A DNA stretch of 64,000 nt, from the NCBI RefSeq assembly GCF_008085905.1, contig NZ_VSFF01000022.1, forward strand, positions 1 through 64,000, given 5' to 3'. Origin of the DNA: Actinomadura syzygii (lineage in GTDB: Bacteria; Actinomycetota; Actinomycetes; Streptosporangiales; Streptosporangiaceae). The notes under the pieces are model-generated. The model did not search any database and was not told the origin of the DNA. It saw only the letters and a list, made by a program, of their open reading frames with translations. Below, piece by piece: positions 16,712-24,860 of this stretch. How positions within the stretch are numbered: position 1 is the stretch's first letter; each line of letters starts with the position of its first letter. The translations under genes were made by a program, and so were the position numbers.

Positions 16712-17787
16712 CGGGCCTCCTCGGTGATCCGTGAGCCGTGGGTCGGGGCGGTCGCCGGGACGTGCGCCGGGCGCAGCGCCTCGAACTCGCGGCGCAGCAC
16801 CGGGACGACCTCCTCGCCCAGCATGTCGATCTGCTCCAGGACGGTCTTCAGCGGCAGCCCCGCGTGGTCCATCAGGAACAGTTGCCGCTGGTAGTCGCCG
16901 AAGCTGTCGCGGAAGGTCAGGGTCTTGTCGATGACCTCCTGCGGGCTGCCGACGGTCAGCGGCGTCTCCTCGGCGAACTCCTCCAGCGACGGCCCGTGCC
17001 CGTACACGGGCGCGTTGTCGAAGTACGGACGGAACTCGCGGACGGCGTCCTGCGAGTTCTTCCGCATGAACACCTGCCCGCCGAGCCCCACGATGGCCTG
17101 GTCGGCGGAGCCGTGGCCGTAGTGCTCGAAGCGCTGCCGGTAGAGGCCGATCAGCCGCTGGAAGTGCTCCTTCGGCCAGAAGATGTGGTTGGCGAAGAAG
17201 CCGTCGCCGTAGTAGGCGGCCTGCTCCGCGATCTCCGGGCTGCGGATGGAGCCGTGCCAGACGAACGGCGGCACCCCGTCCAGCGGGCGCGGGGTCGAGG
17301 TGAACGACTGGAGCGGCGTGCGGAACCTGCCCTCCCAGTCGACCGACTCCTCGCGCCAGAGGCGGTGCAGCAGGTGGTAGTTCTCGATCGCGAGGTCGAT
17401 GCCGTCGCGGATGTCCTTGCCGAACCACGGGTAGACGGGGGCGGTGTTGCCGCGTCCCATCATCAGGTCGACCCGGCCGCCCGCCAGGTGCTGGAGCATC
17501 GCGAAGTCCTCGGCGATCTTCACCGGGTCGTTGGTGGTGATCAGCGTGGTCGCGGTGGACAGGATCAGCCGCTCGGTCCGGGCCGCGACGTAGCCGAGCA
17601 TGGTCGTCGGGGAGGACGGCACGAACGGCGGGTTGTGGTGCTCGCCGGTGGCGAACACGTCCAGCCCGGCCTCCTCGGCCTTCTCCGCGATCGCGACCAT
17701 GGCCTGGATCCGCTCGGCCTCGGACGGGACGCGTCCGGTCGTCGGGTCGGGGGTGACGTCCCCGACCGTGAAGATCCCGAACTGCAT
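16708..17787 (-). CDS. LLM-class FMN-dependent monooxygenase, CE1758 family
   Basis: A 359-residue luciferase-like TIM-barrel flavin monooxygenase. Recognisable stretches: MQFGIFTVGDV, AGLDVFATGEHHNPPFVPSSPTTMLGYVAARTERLILSTATTLI, FAMLQHLAGGRVDLMMGRGN and PFVWHGSIRSPEIAEQAAYYGDGFFAN. These are usual for bacterial-luciferase-like enzymes using FMNH2 from a partner reductase. The ATG at 17787 is preferred over an upstream alternative because GGAGG lies 6 bp before it. Upstream is a TTGAACGTTC palindromic core that may be an operator. Confidence 0.9.
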   Translation of the reverse strand: MQFGIFTVGDVTPDPTTGRVPSEAERIQAMVAIAEKAEEAGLDVFATGEHHNPPFVPSSPTTMLGYVAARTERLILSTATTLITTNDPVKIAEDFAMLQHLAGGRVDLMMGRGNTAPVYPWFGKDIRDGIDLAIENYHLLHRLWREESVDWEGRFRTPLQSFTSTPRPLDGVPPFVWHGSIRSPEIAEQAAYYGDGFFANHIFWPKEHFQRLIGLYRQRFEHYGHGSADQAIVGLGGQVFMRKNSQDAVREFRPYFDNAPVYGHGPSLEEFAEETPLTVGSPQEVIDKTLTFRDSFGDYQRQLFLMDHAGLPLKTVLEQIDMLGEEVVPVLRREFEALRPAHVPATAPTHGSRITEEAR

Positions 17788-17796
17788 GCCGGCCTC

Positions 17797-17815
17797 CAAA
17801 GTAGTAGAACGTTCA
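17797..17815. promoter_or_regulatory. GAACGTTC palindrome upstream of LLM/FMN-reductase operon
   Basis: The sequence around GAACGTTC, about 20 bp upstream of the monooxygenase start, is a perfect 8-bp palindrome with weak extension (TTGAACGTTCTA). A TAGAAT hexamer next to it on the minus strand could be the -10 box. A TetR-type operator is possible. Confidence 0.35.
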
Positions 17816-17859
17816 ATCATTCTAGGGGAACCGGTCCGGGCCCGCCCGTATTCCTGGGC

Positions 17860-18996
17860 CTAAGCGGGCGCCGGGGCGGGGGCGGGCACGAAGAGGCGTC
17901 CGGTCAGCGCGCCGCCGACGGTCTTCACCGCGGCGACCGCCCAGGCCGTGGCGAGCAGCAGGTAGAGCGCGACGGCGAGGCCGGTCAGCGCGTCCAGGCC
18001 GGTCGCCCGGGAGAGCCCGGACGCGCCCGTCACGCACGTCCCGACCGGGAAGGTGAACGCCCACCACGTCATCGCGAACGGCATCCCGCCGCGCATCGCG
18101 CGCAGGTTCGCCGCCCCGGCGATGACCAGCCAGAACACCGCGAATCCGAGGACGGGCGCACCGTACAGGACGGCGAAGGCGCGCATCGCGGTCGCGTACT
18201 CGGGGGCGGCCAGGCCGGCGGCGTTCCCGAGCTGGACGACCGCCGTCGTCGACTGCCCGAGCGGCCCGAGCACGAGGAACAGCGTCGGCGTGAGGACGAC
18301 CGGCGTCGGCCGTCCGGCGGCGAGCCGCGTCCAGATCCCGGGGAGCAGGACGAGCGTCGCCAGCAGGCTCGCGCCGAACATCCCGTAGCAGCCGTAGAGG
18401 AGCGTGGCGCGGGCCTGGCCGTCCGGCAGGTGCGGGACGAGCGCGGGCCCGAGCGCGGCGGCGACCATGGGCGCGACGACGGGGAGCAGCCAGGTCGGGT
18501 CCGCCGAGCCGGGTACGAGCCGGTGCCGGGTGATCATCAGGTAGGGCACGCCCGCGGCGACGGCAAGGGCGTAGACCGTCCCGAGGGTCCAGAGGACGGC
18601 GTCGAGCGCGACGGCCGGTCCGGCGCCGAGGACGCCGGGGCCGAGCACGAGCGTCCCGTAGCCGACGGCGAGCAGCGCCATCGGCGGGCAGCCGTAGAAG
18701 ACGGCGGTCGCGGGGTTCTCCAGGAGCTGGAACCGCGCGACGTCCGGATGCCGGACGAGATGGACCGCGCGCGCCGCCATCAGCGCCGCCAGCATCGCGA
18801 ACGCGACCGCCCAGACGGAGACGGCGAAGGCGTGCCGCCCCGGGAAGCCGACCGGCAGCGCCGCCGCGCCGTTCGCGACGATCGACGTGCCCATGACGGC
18901 GGCGTACCAGTTCGGCCCGAGGTGCCGGAGCGCGTCCGCCGGACGTTCGAGCTCGCCCAGCAGCGAGCCGCGTGTCGGCGCGGTGATGAGACCCAT
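17860..18996 (-). CDS. TDT family transporter (TehA/Mae1/SLAC1 superfamily)
   Basis: A 378-residue membrane protein with ten hydrophobic segments, the number found in SLAC1/TehA channels. HLGPNWYAAVMGTSIVANGAAALP is the diagnostic first helix, followed later by WLLPVVAPMVAAALG and MPFAMTWWAFTFPVGTCVTGASGL. The family moves small anions (sulfite, malate, tellurite-related). Divergent pairing with a LysR gene, sharing a T-N11-A palindrome, is typical of sulfite-exporter-like loci, but the substrate is not proven. The C-terminus ends in an Ala-Pro repeat. Confidence 0.88.
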   Translation of the reverse strand: MGLITAPTRGSLLGELERPADALRHLGPNWYAAVMGTSIVANGAAALPVGFPGRHAFAVSVWAVAFAMLAALMAARAVHLVRHPDVARFQLLENPATAVFYGCPPMALLAVGYGTLVLGPGVLGAGPAVALDAVLWTLGTVYALAVAAGVPYLMITRHRLVPGSADPTWLLPVVAPMVAAALGPALVPHLPDGQARATLLYGCYGMFGASLLATLVLLPGIWTRLAAGRPTPVVLTPTLFLVLGPLGQSTTAVVQLGNAAGLAAPEYATAMRAFAVLYGAPVLGFAVFWLVIAGAANLRAMRGGMPFAMTWWAFTFPVGTCVTGASGLSRATGLDALTGLAVALYLLLATAWAVAAVKTVGGALTGRLFVPAPAPAPA

Positions 18997-19053
18997 GGCC
19001 TCAAGGCTGCATCCGGCGCTGCCGCGTCAGTAGAGGTCATCGGCCTATGGGCT

Positions 19054-19070
19054 CATAAAGCGCGCTTATG
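19054..19070. promoter_or_regulatory. LysR-type T-N11-A palindrome between TDT transporter and lysR genes
   Basis: CATAAAGCGCGCTTATG is an inverted repeat (CATAA...TTATG) containing T-N11-A, the LysR-family consensus, 20 bp before the lysR start. A second TATGGGC-containing half-site lies just to the left (19046-19052), matched by TTATGGGC at 19066-19073. Together these fit recognition and activation sites. Confidence 0.65.
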
Positions 19071-19089
19071 GGCGACGTAGGATCGGGGC

Positions 19090-20022
19090 ATGGTCGCGTC
19101 CTCGAACGGCTCGTCTCCGGTGTCGCGGCGCGTGCCCGAACTCGGCGCGCTGGAACTGCTGCTCGCGGTCGTCCGGCTGGGCAGCGTCGGACGGGCCGCG
19201 GCGGAGCTCGGCGTCACCCAGCCCGCGGCGAGCGCCCGGATCCGCGCGATGGAGCGGCAGGTCGGCGTCGCGCTGCTGGACCGGTCGCCGCGCGGGTCCC
19301 GGCCGACCGAGGCGGGCGCGCTGGTCGCCGAGTGGGCCCGGCAGGTGGTCGGCGCGGCCGAGGAGCTGGCGGCGGGCGTCGAGGCGCTGCGCGAGCGGCG
19401 GGACGGGCGGCTGCGCGTCGCGGCGAGCCTCACCGTCGCCGAGTACCTGATGCCGGGCTGGCTGGTGACGCTGAAGTCGGTCCGTCCCGGGGTCGCGGTG
19501 ACGCTGAGCGCCGCCAACTCGACCGTCGTCGCCGAGCAGGTCCGCGACGGCGCCGCCGACCTCGGCTTCGTCGAGGGGACGCGGACGCCCGCCGGGTTGC
19601 ACGGCGCCGTCGTCGCCGCCGACCGCCTCCTCGTCGTGGTCGCGCCCCGGCACCGCTGGGCCCGCCGCCGCTCCGGGGTGTCCGCGGCGGAGCTGGCGGC
19701 GACGCCGCTCGTGCTGCGCGAGCAGGGGTCGGGGACGCGCGAGGTGCTCGACCGCGCCCTCGCCGCGCACGGCGGGACGGCGCCGCCGCTGCTGCAACTG
19801 GCGTCCACGACCGCGCTGAAGTCGGCGGCGGCGTCGGGCGCCGGCCCGGTCGTGGTGAGCGACCTCGCCGTCGCGGACGAGCTGTCCGCCGGACGGCTGG
19901 TCGCGGTGCCCGTCCCGGAGCTGGACCTGTCGCGGCCGCTGCGCGCGGTGTGGCCCGCCGGGCGGCGCCCGTCCGGTCCGGCGCGTGACCTGCTGGGCCT
20001 GACCCGCGGCCCCAAAGGGTGA
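19090..20022 (+). CDS. LysR family transcriptional regulator
   Basis: A 310-residue regulator. The winged helix is at residues 17-75 (LGALELLLAVVRLGSVGRAAAELGVTQPAASARIRAMERQVGVALLDR), and the periplasmic-binding-like effector domain follows (LRVAASLTVAEYLMPGWLVTLKSVRPGVAVTLSAANS, DLGFVEGT, VVVAPRHRWARR). It resembles actinobacterial LysR proteins paired with SLAC1/TDT transporters. It presumably controls the divergent transporter from the shared gap. The effector is unknown. Confidence 0.92.
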   Translation: MVASSNGSSPVSRRVPELGALELLLAVVRLGSVGRAAAELGVTQPAASARIRAMERQVGVALLDRSPRGSRPTEAGALVAEWARQVVGAAEELAAGVEALRERRDGRLRVAASLTVAEYLMPGWLVTLKSVRPGVAVTLSAANSTVVAEQVRDGAADLGFVEGTRTPAGLHGAVVAADRLLVVVAPRHRWARRRSGVSAAELAATPLVLREQGSGTREVLDRALAAHGGTAPPLLQLASTTALKSAAASGAGPVVVSDLAVADELSAGRLVAVPVPELDLSRPLRAVWPAGRRPSGPARDLLGLTRGPKG

Positions 20023-20139
20023 CAACAGGGGAAAGTCACCGCAAATCCCTACTGGTCTGACCGGCGTCGTCGGGGGAATGCTTGGTGCCATGATCGGATC
20101 GATCGGGCCCGCGGGCCCCCGGCCGGGGACGCGGCCCAC

Positions 20140-20955
20140 GTGATCGGCGAGCACGTCCTCGCCGGGTACGTCAACGACGCGGGCGGACGGGAGGCCCTCG
20201 ACCTCGCCCGCTCGATCGTCGCGCTGACCGGCGGGCGGCTCAGCCTCGCGACCGTCCACCCGCCGGACCTGCCCGCGGCCGCCGGGGAGGCGCGGGCCCT
20301 CCTGGACCAGGCCGCCGAGCTGCTCGACGGGGACCCGGTCGACCTGCACGTCCAGGAGGGGCGCAGCGTCGGCCGCGGCCTCACCGTGCTCGCCAGCCGG
20401 ATCGGCGCCGACCTGATCGTCGTCGGCTCCCCGGAGGGCGGCGCGCGCGGCCGCATCGGCGTCGGCGCCGCCGCCGACCACCTGCTGCACTCGGCGACCG
20501 AGGCGGTGATGCTCGCGCCGTCCGGGTACGCCCCGCCGGAGGAGCCGGCCCGGATCACCGTCATGTACGTCCGGCGGCCGCAGTGCGACGAGGCGGTCAT
20601 CCGCGCCGCGCAGGCCGCCGACCGGCTGGAGGTCCCGCTCCGCCTGGTCACCCTCGCCGTCGGGGACGTCGGCGGGGACGCGGGCGCCGAGCGGCTCCGC
20701 GACGACCTCGCCCTCGCTATCCGGCTCGCCCTGGACTCCGCCGACCTCCTCCCCGAGGACGTGTCCGCCGACCTGGCCGAGGGCGCCGACGTCGCCGACG
20801 CGCTGGACGACGTCGACTGGGCGGACGGCGAGCTCCTCGTGTGCGCGTCCAGCGAGGACGCCGCCGCGCACCGGGTCTTCCTCGGCGAGGTCGCGCTGAA
20901 GGTGCTGCGGGCCGCGCCGTGCCCGGTGACCGTCCTGCCGCGGGGCTACTTCTGA
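20140..20955 (+). CDS. universal stress protein, tandem Usp-like domains
   Basis: A 271-residue protein. The first half resembles UspA, with an adenine-nucleotide-type segment IGADLIVVGSPEGGARGRIGVGAAADHLLHSATEAVMLAP that ends in the GRxGxGxxxxxLLxxA pattern. The second half (from ITVMYVRRPQ) is a more diverged copy ending LKVLRAAPCPVTVLPRGYF. Actinobacterial tandem Usp proteins are often induced by hypoxia or redox stress. The start is GTG; an ATG 50 bp upstream is out of frame and stops before it. The upstream gap (20023-20139) has a GGGCCCGCGGGCCC palindrome and no DosR-type box. Confidence 0.85.
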   Translation: MIGEHVLAGYVNDAGGREALDLARSIVALTGGRLSLATVHPPDLPAAAGEARALLDQAAELLDGDPVDLHVQEGRSVGRGLTVLASRIGADLIVVGSPEGGARGRIGVGAAADHLLHSATEAVMLAPSGYAPPEEPARITVMYVRRPQCDEAVIRAAQAADRLEVPLRLVTLAVGDVGGDAGAERLRDDLALAIRLALDSADLLPEDVSADLAEGADVADALDDVDWADGELLVCASSEDAAAHRVFLGEVALKVLRAAPCPVTVLPRGYF

Positions 20956-21128
20956 GTAGTCCGATTTGACCGTTTCAGTGGAACGGGTTGCCGGTCACCG
21001 TTTACCTCGGCTACATTCCGTCGAGATCAGAACGTGACCTCGGGGCGCGCGCCGGCGGGTCCGTGTCACGTTCCGTCCCCCCGGTCGGGCGCCACCCTGC
21101 CCGCACGCGCGAGACGGCAGGGAGCGAG

Positions 21129-22103
21129 ATGGACCCGATCGGCAAGAAGCTGCTCCACATCGCCGAGAAGGAACTCGGCTACGCCGAGAAGGGCGACGGC
21201 TACACCAAGTTCGGCGAGTGGTACCGCAAGAACGTCGACGGCGACCACGACTCGTACTTCACCACCGCCCCCTGGTGCGACATGTTCCTCGCCTGGGCCG
21301 CCGACAAGGCCGGGGTCGCCGAGCAGACCGGGCAGTTCGCCTCCACCGTCGACCACGCCCAGTGGTTCAAGAAGAACCACGCCTGGGGCCACGACCCCGA
21401 GCCGGGCGCCATCGTGTTCTACGACTGGAACGGCTCCGGCGACATCGACCAGATCGACCACGTCGGCATCGTCGAGAAGGTGGACGGCCGCACCCTGCAC
21501 ACCATCGAGGGCAACGCCGACGGCTACAAGCTCATGCGCAAGACCCGCGACATGGACTCCGTCGTCGGGTTCGGCTATCCGTCCAAGATCAAGGTCGCCG
21601 AGACGGCCTACACGCCGAAGCACGCCGCGCCCGCGCCGACCGTCGACAGGATCGGCTCGCCCGCCGCCGCGACCGTCACGCAGGAGCAGCAGGAGCACGC
21701 CGCCCCCGGGCACCTGCCGACGCAGGAGGTCGTCCTCGGCGGCATCCTCGCCTTCATCCTGTGCGGCACCGTCGCCCTCGCCGCCGGCCGCGCCGCCGCC
21801 GCGAAGGCGCCCACCACGCCGCCGATCCGCGTCCGCAAGCGGGGCAAGCACCACCGCCCGGCCACCCCGGTCGCCCTCCCCGCCGACCTCACCCCCGCCG
21901 ACCTCGACCGCGCGGACGCCGGGACCACGATCATGCCCGTCCTCTCCCTCGCCGCCGCGCACGAGGCCGAGGACCGCGAGTTCTGGGGCCGCATCGCCCA
22001 CCTCGAAGAGGACTCCGAGCTCACCTTCTGGAACTCGCTGCACGCCGACCTCACCGAGGAGAGAGAGTCCGCGCGGTACGCAAGCACGCCGGGATTCCGC
22101 TAG
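21129..22103 (+). CDS. CHAP domain protein with internal transmembrane helix
   Basis: A 324-residue protein. Residues 8-140 form a CHAP (NlpC/P60-like) amidase domain with the catalytic Cys in TTAPWCDMFLAWAADKAG and the His in QIDHVGIVEKVDGRTLHTIEGNA. Near residue 200 is one hydrophobic helix (VVLGGILAFILCGTVALAAG), then a basic and acidic tail. There is no N-terminal signal peptide, so the CHAP domain would be exported only if the helix acts as an anchor in an unusual orientation; similar proteins recur in actinomycetes. The ATG after GGGAG is chosen. It ends just before the tRNA cluster. Confidence 0.85.
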   Translation: MDPIGKKLLHIAEKELGYAEKGDGYTKFGEWYRKNVDGDHDSYFTTAPWCDMFLAWAADKAGVAEQTGQFASTVDHAQWFKKNHAWGHDPEPGAIVFYDWNGSGDIDQIDHVGIVEKVDGRTLHTIEGNADGYKLMRKTRDMDSVVGFGYPSKIKVAETAYTPKHAAPAPTVDRIGSPAAATVTQEQQEHAAPGHLPTQEVVLGGILAFILCGTVALAAGRAAAAKAPTTPPIRVRKRGKHHRPATPVALPADLTPADLDRADAGTTIMPVLSLAAAHEAEDREFWGRIAHLEEDSELTFWNSLHADLTEERESARYASTPGFR

Positions 22104-22119
22104 AGTCGTACCTGCGAGC

Positions 22120-22137
22120 CCGGAGGGCGACCTCCGG
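22120..22137 (+). terminator. GCGA-loop hairpin between CHAP gene and tRNA-Gly
   Basis: CCGGAGG-GCGA-CCTCCGG is a perfect 7-bp stem with a GNRA tetraloop, 16 bp after the CHAP stop and 8 bp before tRNA-Gly. It could terminate the CHAP transcript or separate it from the tRNA transcript. There is no T-run. Confidence 0.45.
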
Positions 22138-22145
22138 ACCGGCAT

Positions 22146-22218
22146 GCGGACGTGGCTCAGTTGGTAGAGCATCACCTTGCCAAGGTGAGGGTCGCGGGTT
22201 CGAATCCCGTCGTCCGCT
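22146..22218 (+). tRNA. tRNA-Gly(GCC)
   Basis: 73 nt; the acceptor GCGGACG pairs with CGTCCGC and the anticodon stem-loop reads TCACC-TTGCCAA-GGTGA with anticodon GCC. The T arm GGGTTCGAATCCC is standard. The CCA end is not encoded. First of three tRNAs in a row. Confidence 0.97.
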
Positions 22219-22246
22219 CTGAGAGGCCCCGATCCGGCCTCGCTCT

Positions 22247-22317
22247 GGTGGAGTGGCCGAGAGGCGAGGCAACGGCCTGCAAAGCCGTCTACACGGGTTC
22301 AAATCCCGTCTCCACCT
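22247..22317 (+). tRNA. tRNA-Cys(GCA)
   Basis: 71 nt; acceptor GGTGGAG pairs with CTCCACC and the anticodon loop CTGCAAA, within stem ACGGC/GCCGT, gives anticodon GCA. The T arm is GGGTTCAAATCCC. CCA is not encoded. Confidence 0.97.
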
Positions 22318-22340
22318 CGTAACACGCCGAACCCCGGCAC

Positions 22341-22412
22341 GGGCGATTAGCTCAGTGGGAGAGCGCTACCTTGACACGGTAGAGGCCACTGGTTCAATCC
22401 CAGTATCGCCCA
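22341..22412 (+). tRNA. tRNA-Val(GAC), followed by encoded CCA
   Basis: 72 nt; acceptor GGGCGAT pairs with ATCGCCC and the anticodon loop TTGACAC, in stem CTACC/GGTAG, gives GAC. Unlike the other two tRNAs it is followed directly by CCA (22413-22415), which may come from a mobile element restoring the 3' end. The remnant recombinase frame runs antisense into its 3' half. Confidence 0.97.
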
Positions 22413-23790
22413 CCATGACCGTCTTACTTGAACCGTGACCAAGATCATGGCCAAGCCGGACGATCAAGGAATCAAGATCACTAGAGCCGGACTCCTTCGG
22501 GAGCCCGGCTCTAGTGGTGTCTGGGGCTTCCCGTCCGCTCTCCCAGCGCTCACCACCCGCCTGGGCATAGTCCCGCTGTACCTCATACAGCCGGTACAGC
22601 ACGTCAAACGGCTCCTTGAGGTCGGCACCAGTCACCCGGTCGCCGTCCACGTAGAGCTTGCGGAAGAACGCCTTGTTGAGGATGGACCGCACCGCCTTAC
22701 CACTCGTGACATACAGCTCGTGCGGCCGCTCCAGGAGATCCAGCGCGCGCTCCAAGAGGTCGCGACCCGTCGCCAGCCGCCGCTCCGCTTGCTGGGTTGC
22801 CCGCTGGATGCCCTGCTTCTCGGTGCGTAGCGCTAGCAACTTCTCGCGGAGCTTGTCCTTGGGCCACTCTTCGTCTGCCGCCAGATCCAGGAAGTAGCTC
22901 TCCTTGCGGTCAATGGCTTGGGTCCGTCGCTCCAAGCGCTCCCGCTCGTCCGGACTCATGGCGGCGTTGTCCCGGGCCGCCTGGATCACGCCCTCCCGTA
23001 CCGTCTGGATGAACTCTGGCGGCAGCACCACCGCCCGGGCGTAGTGGTCCGCTACCGCCCGCTCCATCACCTCCACCGGGATGTACGGCTGCACACACGA
23101 CTTGTCCTGACGGCCCGCGCACATGAAGTAGAAGTACAACCCGCCGTTGCCCTTACCCGGCTGGATGATGAACCGCTTGCGGCAGCGCCCACACCACACC
23201 GTGCCCTTCAGGTAGTGGTGGTGCTTGCGCCTACGGGTCCCCGCGCCGGAGTGGGCGTCCAGCACCCGCTGCACCCGCTCAAAGACCTCCGGAGTCACGA
23301 GCGCTTCATGCCGCCCCTCGATCCACACGCCGTCCGCCTTGACCTCCCCCAGGTAGTACCGGTCCCGTAGGGCCTTGCGCAGCGTCTCCTCCGAGATCTG
23401 CCGCCGGGGCCATTTGGCCGTTGCGGGCAAGTACAGCCCGGCATCCGTCAGCCGCTCTTACAACGTCTCCACCGTGAAGCGCCCGGTGGCGAACCACTCA
23501 AACGCGCTCGTCATGAGTGAGGCCCGCTCCGGGTCCCGTTCAACCGTGCGCACCTCCGCCCCGTCGATGCGCTTGCGCACGTTCAGGTAGCCCACCTTGG
23601 CGCGGCTAATCGTGCCGCCATTGCGGGCCCTATTATGCATCTTCGTCTTTATATCCTGGCCATTCAGCCGGACCTGCACCTCGTTAAAGATGTCAGTCAT
23701 GGCCTCCATCGCGTCCGCCATGATGCCCTCACCAAAGTTCTCCTTGGCGGATATCAGGCGTACCCCGAGCTTGAGCAGCCGCCGTTTGTT
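22366..23790 (-). pseudogene. serine recombinase remnant, N-terminally deleted and with an in-frame stop
   Basis: Homology to large serine recombinases begins at NKRRLLKLGVRLISAKENFG and continues through FNEVQVRLNGQDIKTKMHNRARNGG, the recombinase domain LRDRYYLGEVKADGVWIEGRHEALVTPEVFERVQRVLDAH, and the zinc-ribbon TVWCGRCRKRF...FMCAGR.DKSC, then a coiled coil. The first 90 or so residues, carrying the catalytic Ser, are missing. A TAA at 23458-23460 interrupts the frame between VETL and ERLTDAGLYLP; CAA to TAA would be one change. The frame then runs antisense into tRNA-Val, ending GDTGIEPVASTVSR. It cannot be active. Confidence 0.88.
22481..22514. terminator. long hairpin with TTCG tetraloop
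   Basis: CTAGAGCCGG (22481-22490) pairs with CCGGCTCTAG (22505-22514); the inner CTCC/GGAG closes a TTCG loop, with a single A-C mismatch. It lies 66 bp after tRNA-Val and inside the 3' end of the recombinase remnant. Such UUCG hairpins are very stable and often end transcripts; here it could serve the tRNA cluster, the recombinase, or both. No T-run on either side. Confidence 0.55.
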
Positions 23791-24045
23791 CGCCGACACC
23801 TCAAAGACCACACCCCCGGCGGCGAACGGGCGGACCCGGCGGCGAGCACTCAGCCCCGACAGACCAGCCAGGAAGCCACCAGCGGCCGCCGGGTCAAGCC
23901 CGCGGGGAAACTTCAGCCGGTAGGCCACGAGGCTCCGCCGCCAGCGGGCAGCACTTCGAGCCCGCGTGCCGAGGACGCCACCCATGCCGGCCAAGCCAAC
24001 CAGAGCGGTCACGGCAGCAGCAAGGAGGAAGAATCCTTCAGTCAT
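23791..24045 (-). pseudogene. 5' fragment of a conjugation/T4SS-type membrane protein gene, fused in frame to the recombinase remnant
   Basis: From ATG 24045 (after GGAGGAGG) the frame encodes a membrane helix (EGFFLLAAAVTALVGLAGMGGVLG) and RRSLVAYRLKFPRGLDPAAAGGFLAGLSGL...RPFAAGGVVFEVSA, which matches the N-terminus of actinomycete type IV secretion/conjugal proteins beginning 'WRR.LVAYRL.LPRGLDP.AVAAFLAGLSGL'. At about 23790 it passes without a break into recombinase sequence. The chimaera is best explained by a deletion joining two element genes. The rest of the several-hundred-residue transfer protein is lost. The family match is from memory. Confidence 0.68.
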
Positions 24046-24217
24046 CTGCCACCTCCTCCGCGCCATTGACCGTCTCCGTCACCTCCTCGCGGCGACTTGT
24101 GGGAAGCTTGCTCACTTCCTCCTGCAACTGCCGCGCCAACTCGATAAGGGCGAGCACATACAGCCCGACATTGAATTCCTCCCTATACACGGCCCTAATC
24201 TTGATCCTGCGTTTCAT
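24038..24217 (-). CDS. small 59-residue protein overlapping the conjugation gene fragment
   Basis: ATG at 24217 opens a 59-codon frame beginning MKRRIKIRAVYREEFNVGLY and ending TETVNGAEEVADD. It is basic at the start, has a central amphipathic helix (LALIELARQLQEEVSKL) and an acidic end. Its last 8 bases overlap the start of the conjugation-gene fragment (ATGACTGA), and the GGAGGAGG ribosome site of that gene lies within its coding sequence, the layout of a translationally coupled pair. I do not recognise the family; a small accessory gene of an actinomycete conjugative element is plausible. Confidence 0.6.
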   Translation of the reverse strand: MKRRIKIRAVYREEFNVGLYVLALIELARQLQEEVSKLPTSRREEVTETVNGAEEVADD

Positions 24218-24239
24218 GCTCGCCCCCCTTCTTTCTTCC

Positions 24240-24827
24240 CACCGTTCTCCGGTTTGCGCCCGAGCAGAGTCCTATGTGGGCTTCGAGGCCGAAGCCCTCA
24301 CCTTCGGCGACTTCCAGCCGCTCTACATCCCCGGATTGCTCCAGACCGAGGACTACGCCCGGGCCGTCCTCCAGGCCAGCCCCACCCCCGGCACGCCCGA
24401 GGAAATTGACCGCGAAGTGGCCGTCCGGCTAGAGCGACAAGGCATCCTCACCGCGGATCACCAACCCGAGTTCTGGTTCGTCATCTCCGAGGCAGCCCTC
24501 CGCGTCCGGCTTGGAGACGACAACCTCATGCGCACAGAGCTCCGGCACCTGGCGGAGGTGGCCCGCCAGCCAAACGTCACCGTCCAGATCTTGCCCGCCA
24601 CTGCCACAGCGCACGTCAACCCGGTGACCGGCTTCCGCATCCTCAGCTTCGCCGACCCCAAGGACCCCACCATCGTGTACGTGGAGCACCTCACCGGCGC
24701 CCTGTTTCTGGAGCGTGACGACGAAGTACGGCGGTATAGACTGGTCTTTGACCATCTTCAGGCCGAAGCGCTCGGCAAGGGCGCATCGCTCGACCTCATC
24801 CGCCACATCGCCGACGAGATGGGCTAA
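24240..24827 (+). pseudogene. DUF5753 protein missing its helix-turn-helix domain
   Basis: From about 24270 the frame encodes ESYVGFEAEALTFGDFQPLYIPGLLQTEDYARAVLQA and continues through WFVISEAALRVRLGDDNLMRTELRHLAEVA, TVQILPATATAHVNPVTGFRIL and VYVEHLTGALFLE, a full DUF5753 domain. In actinomycetes this domain follows an XRE-type helix-turn-helix of about 80 residues, and the intact protein is near 280 residues. Here the upstream part is instead antisense to the 59-residue ORF, so the DNA-binding half has been deleted. The adjacent DUF397 gene is its usual partner. A short protein could still be made from an internal start. Confidence 0.78.
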
Positions 24828-24860
24828 GGCGACGGGCAGATGGAACAAAGGAGGGGCGGG

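Noticed and set aside
20023..20139. DosR-type box upstream of the universal stress gene
   Set aside because: No sequence near GGGACT-N-AGTCCC with correct symmetry is present; only a short GGTGAC/GTCACC repeat and GGGCCCGCGGGCCC were seen.
21129..22103. Phage endolysin because of the CHAP domain
   Set aside because: No holin or structural phage genes are near, and the internal helix and long tail are those of chromosomal actinomycete CHAP proteins.
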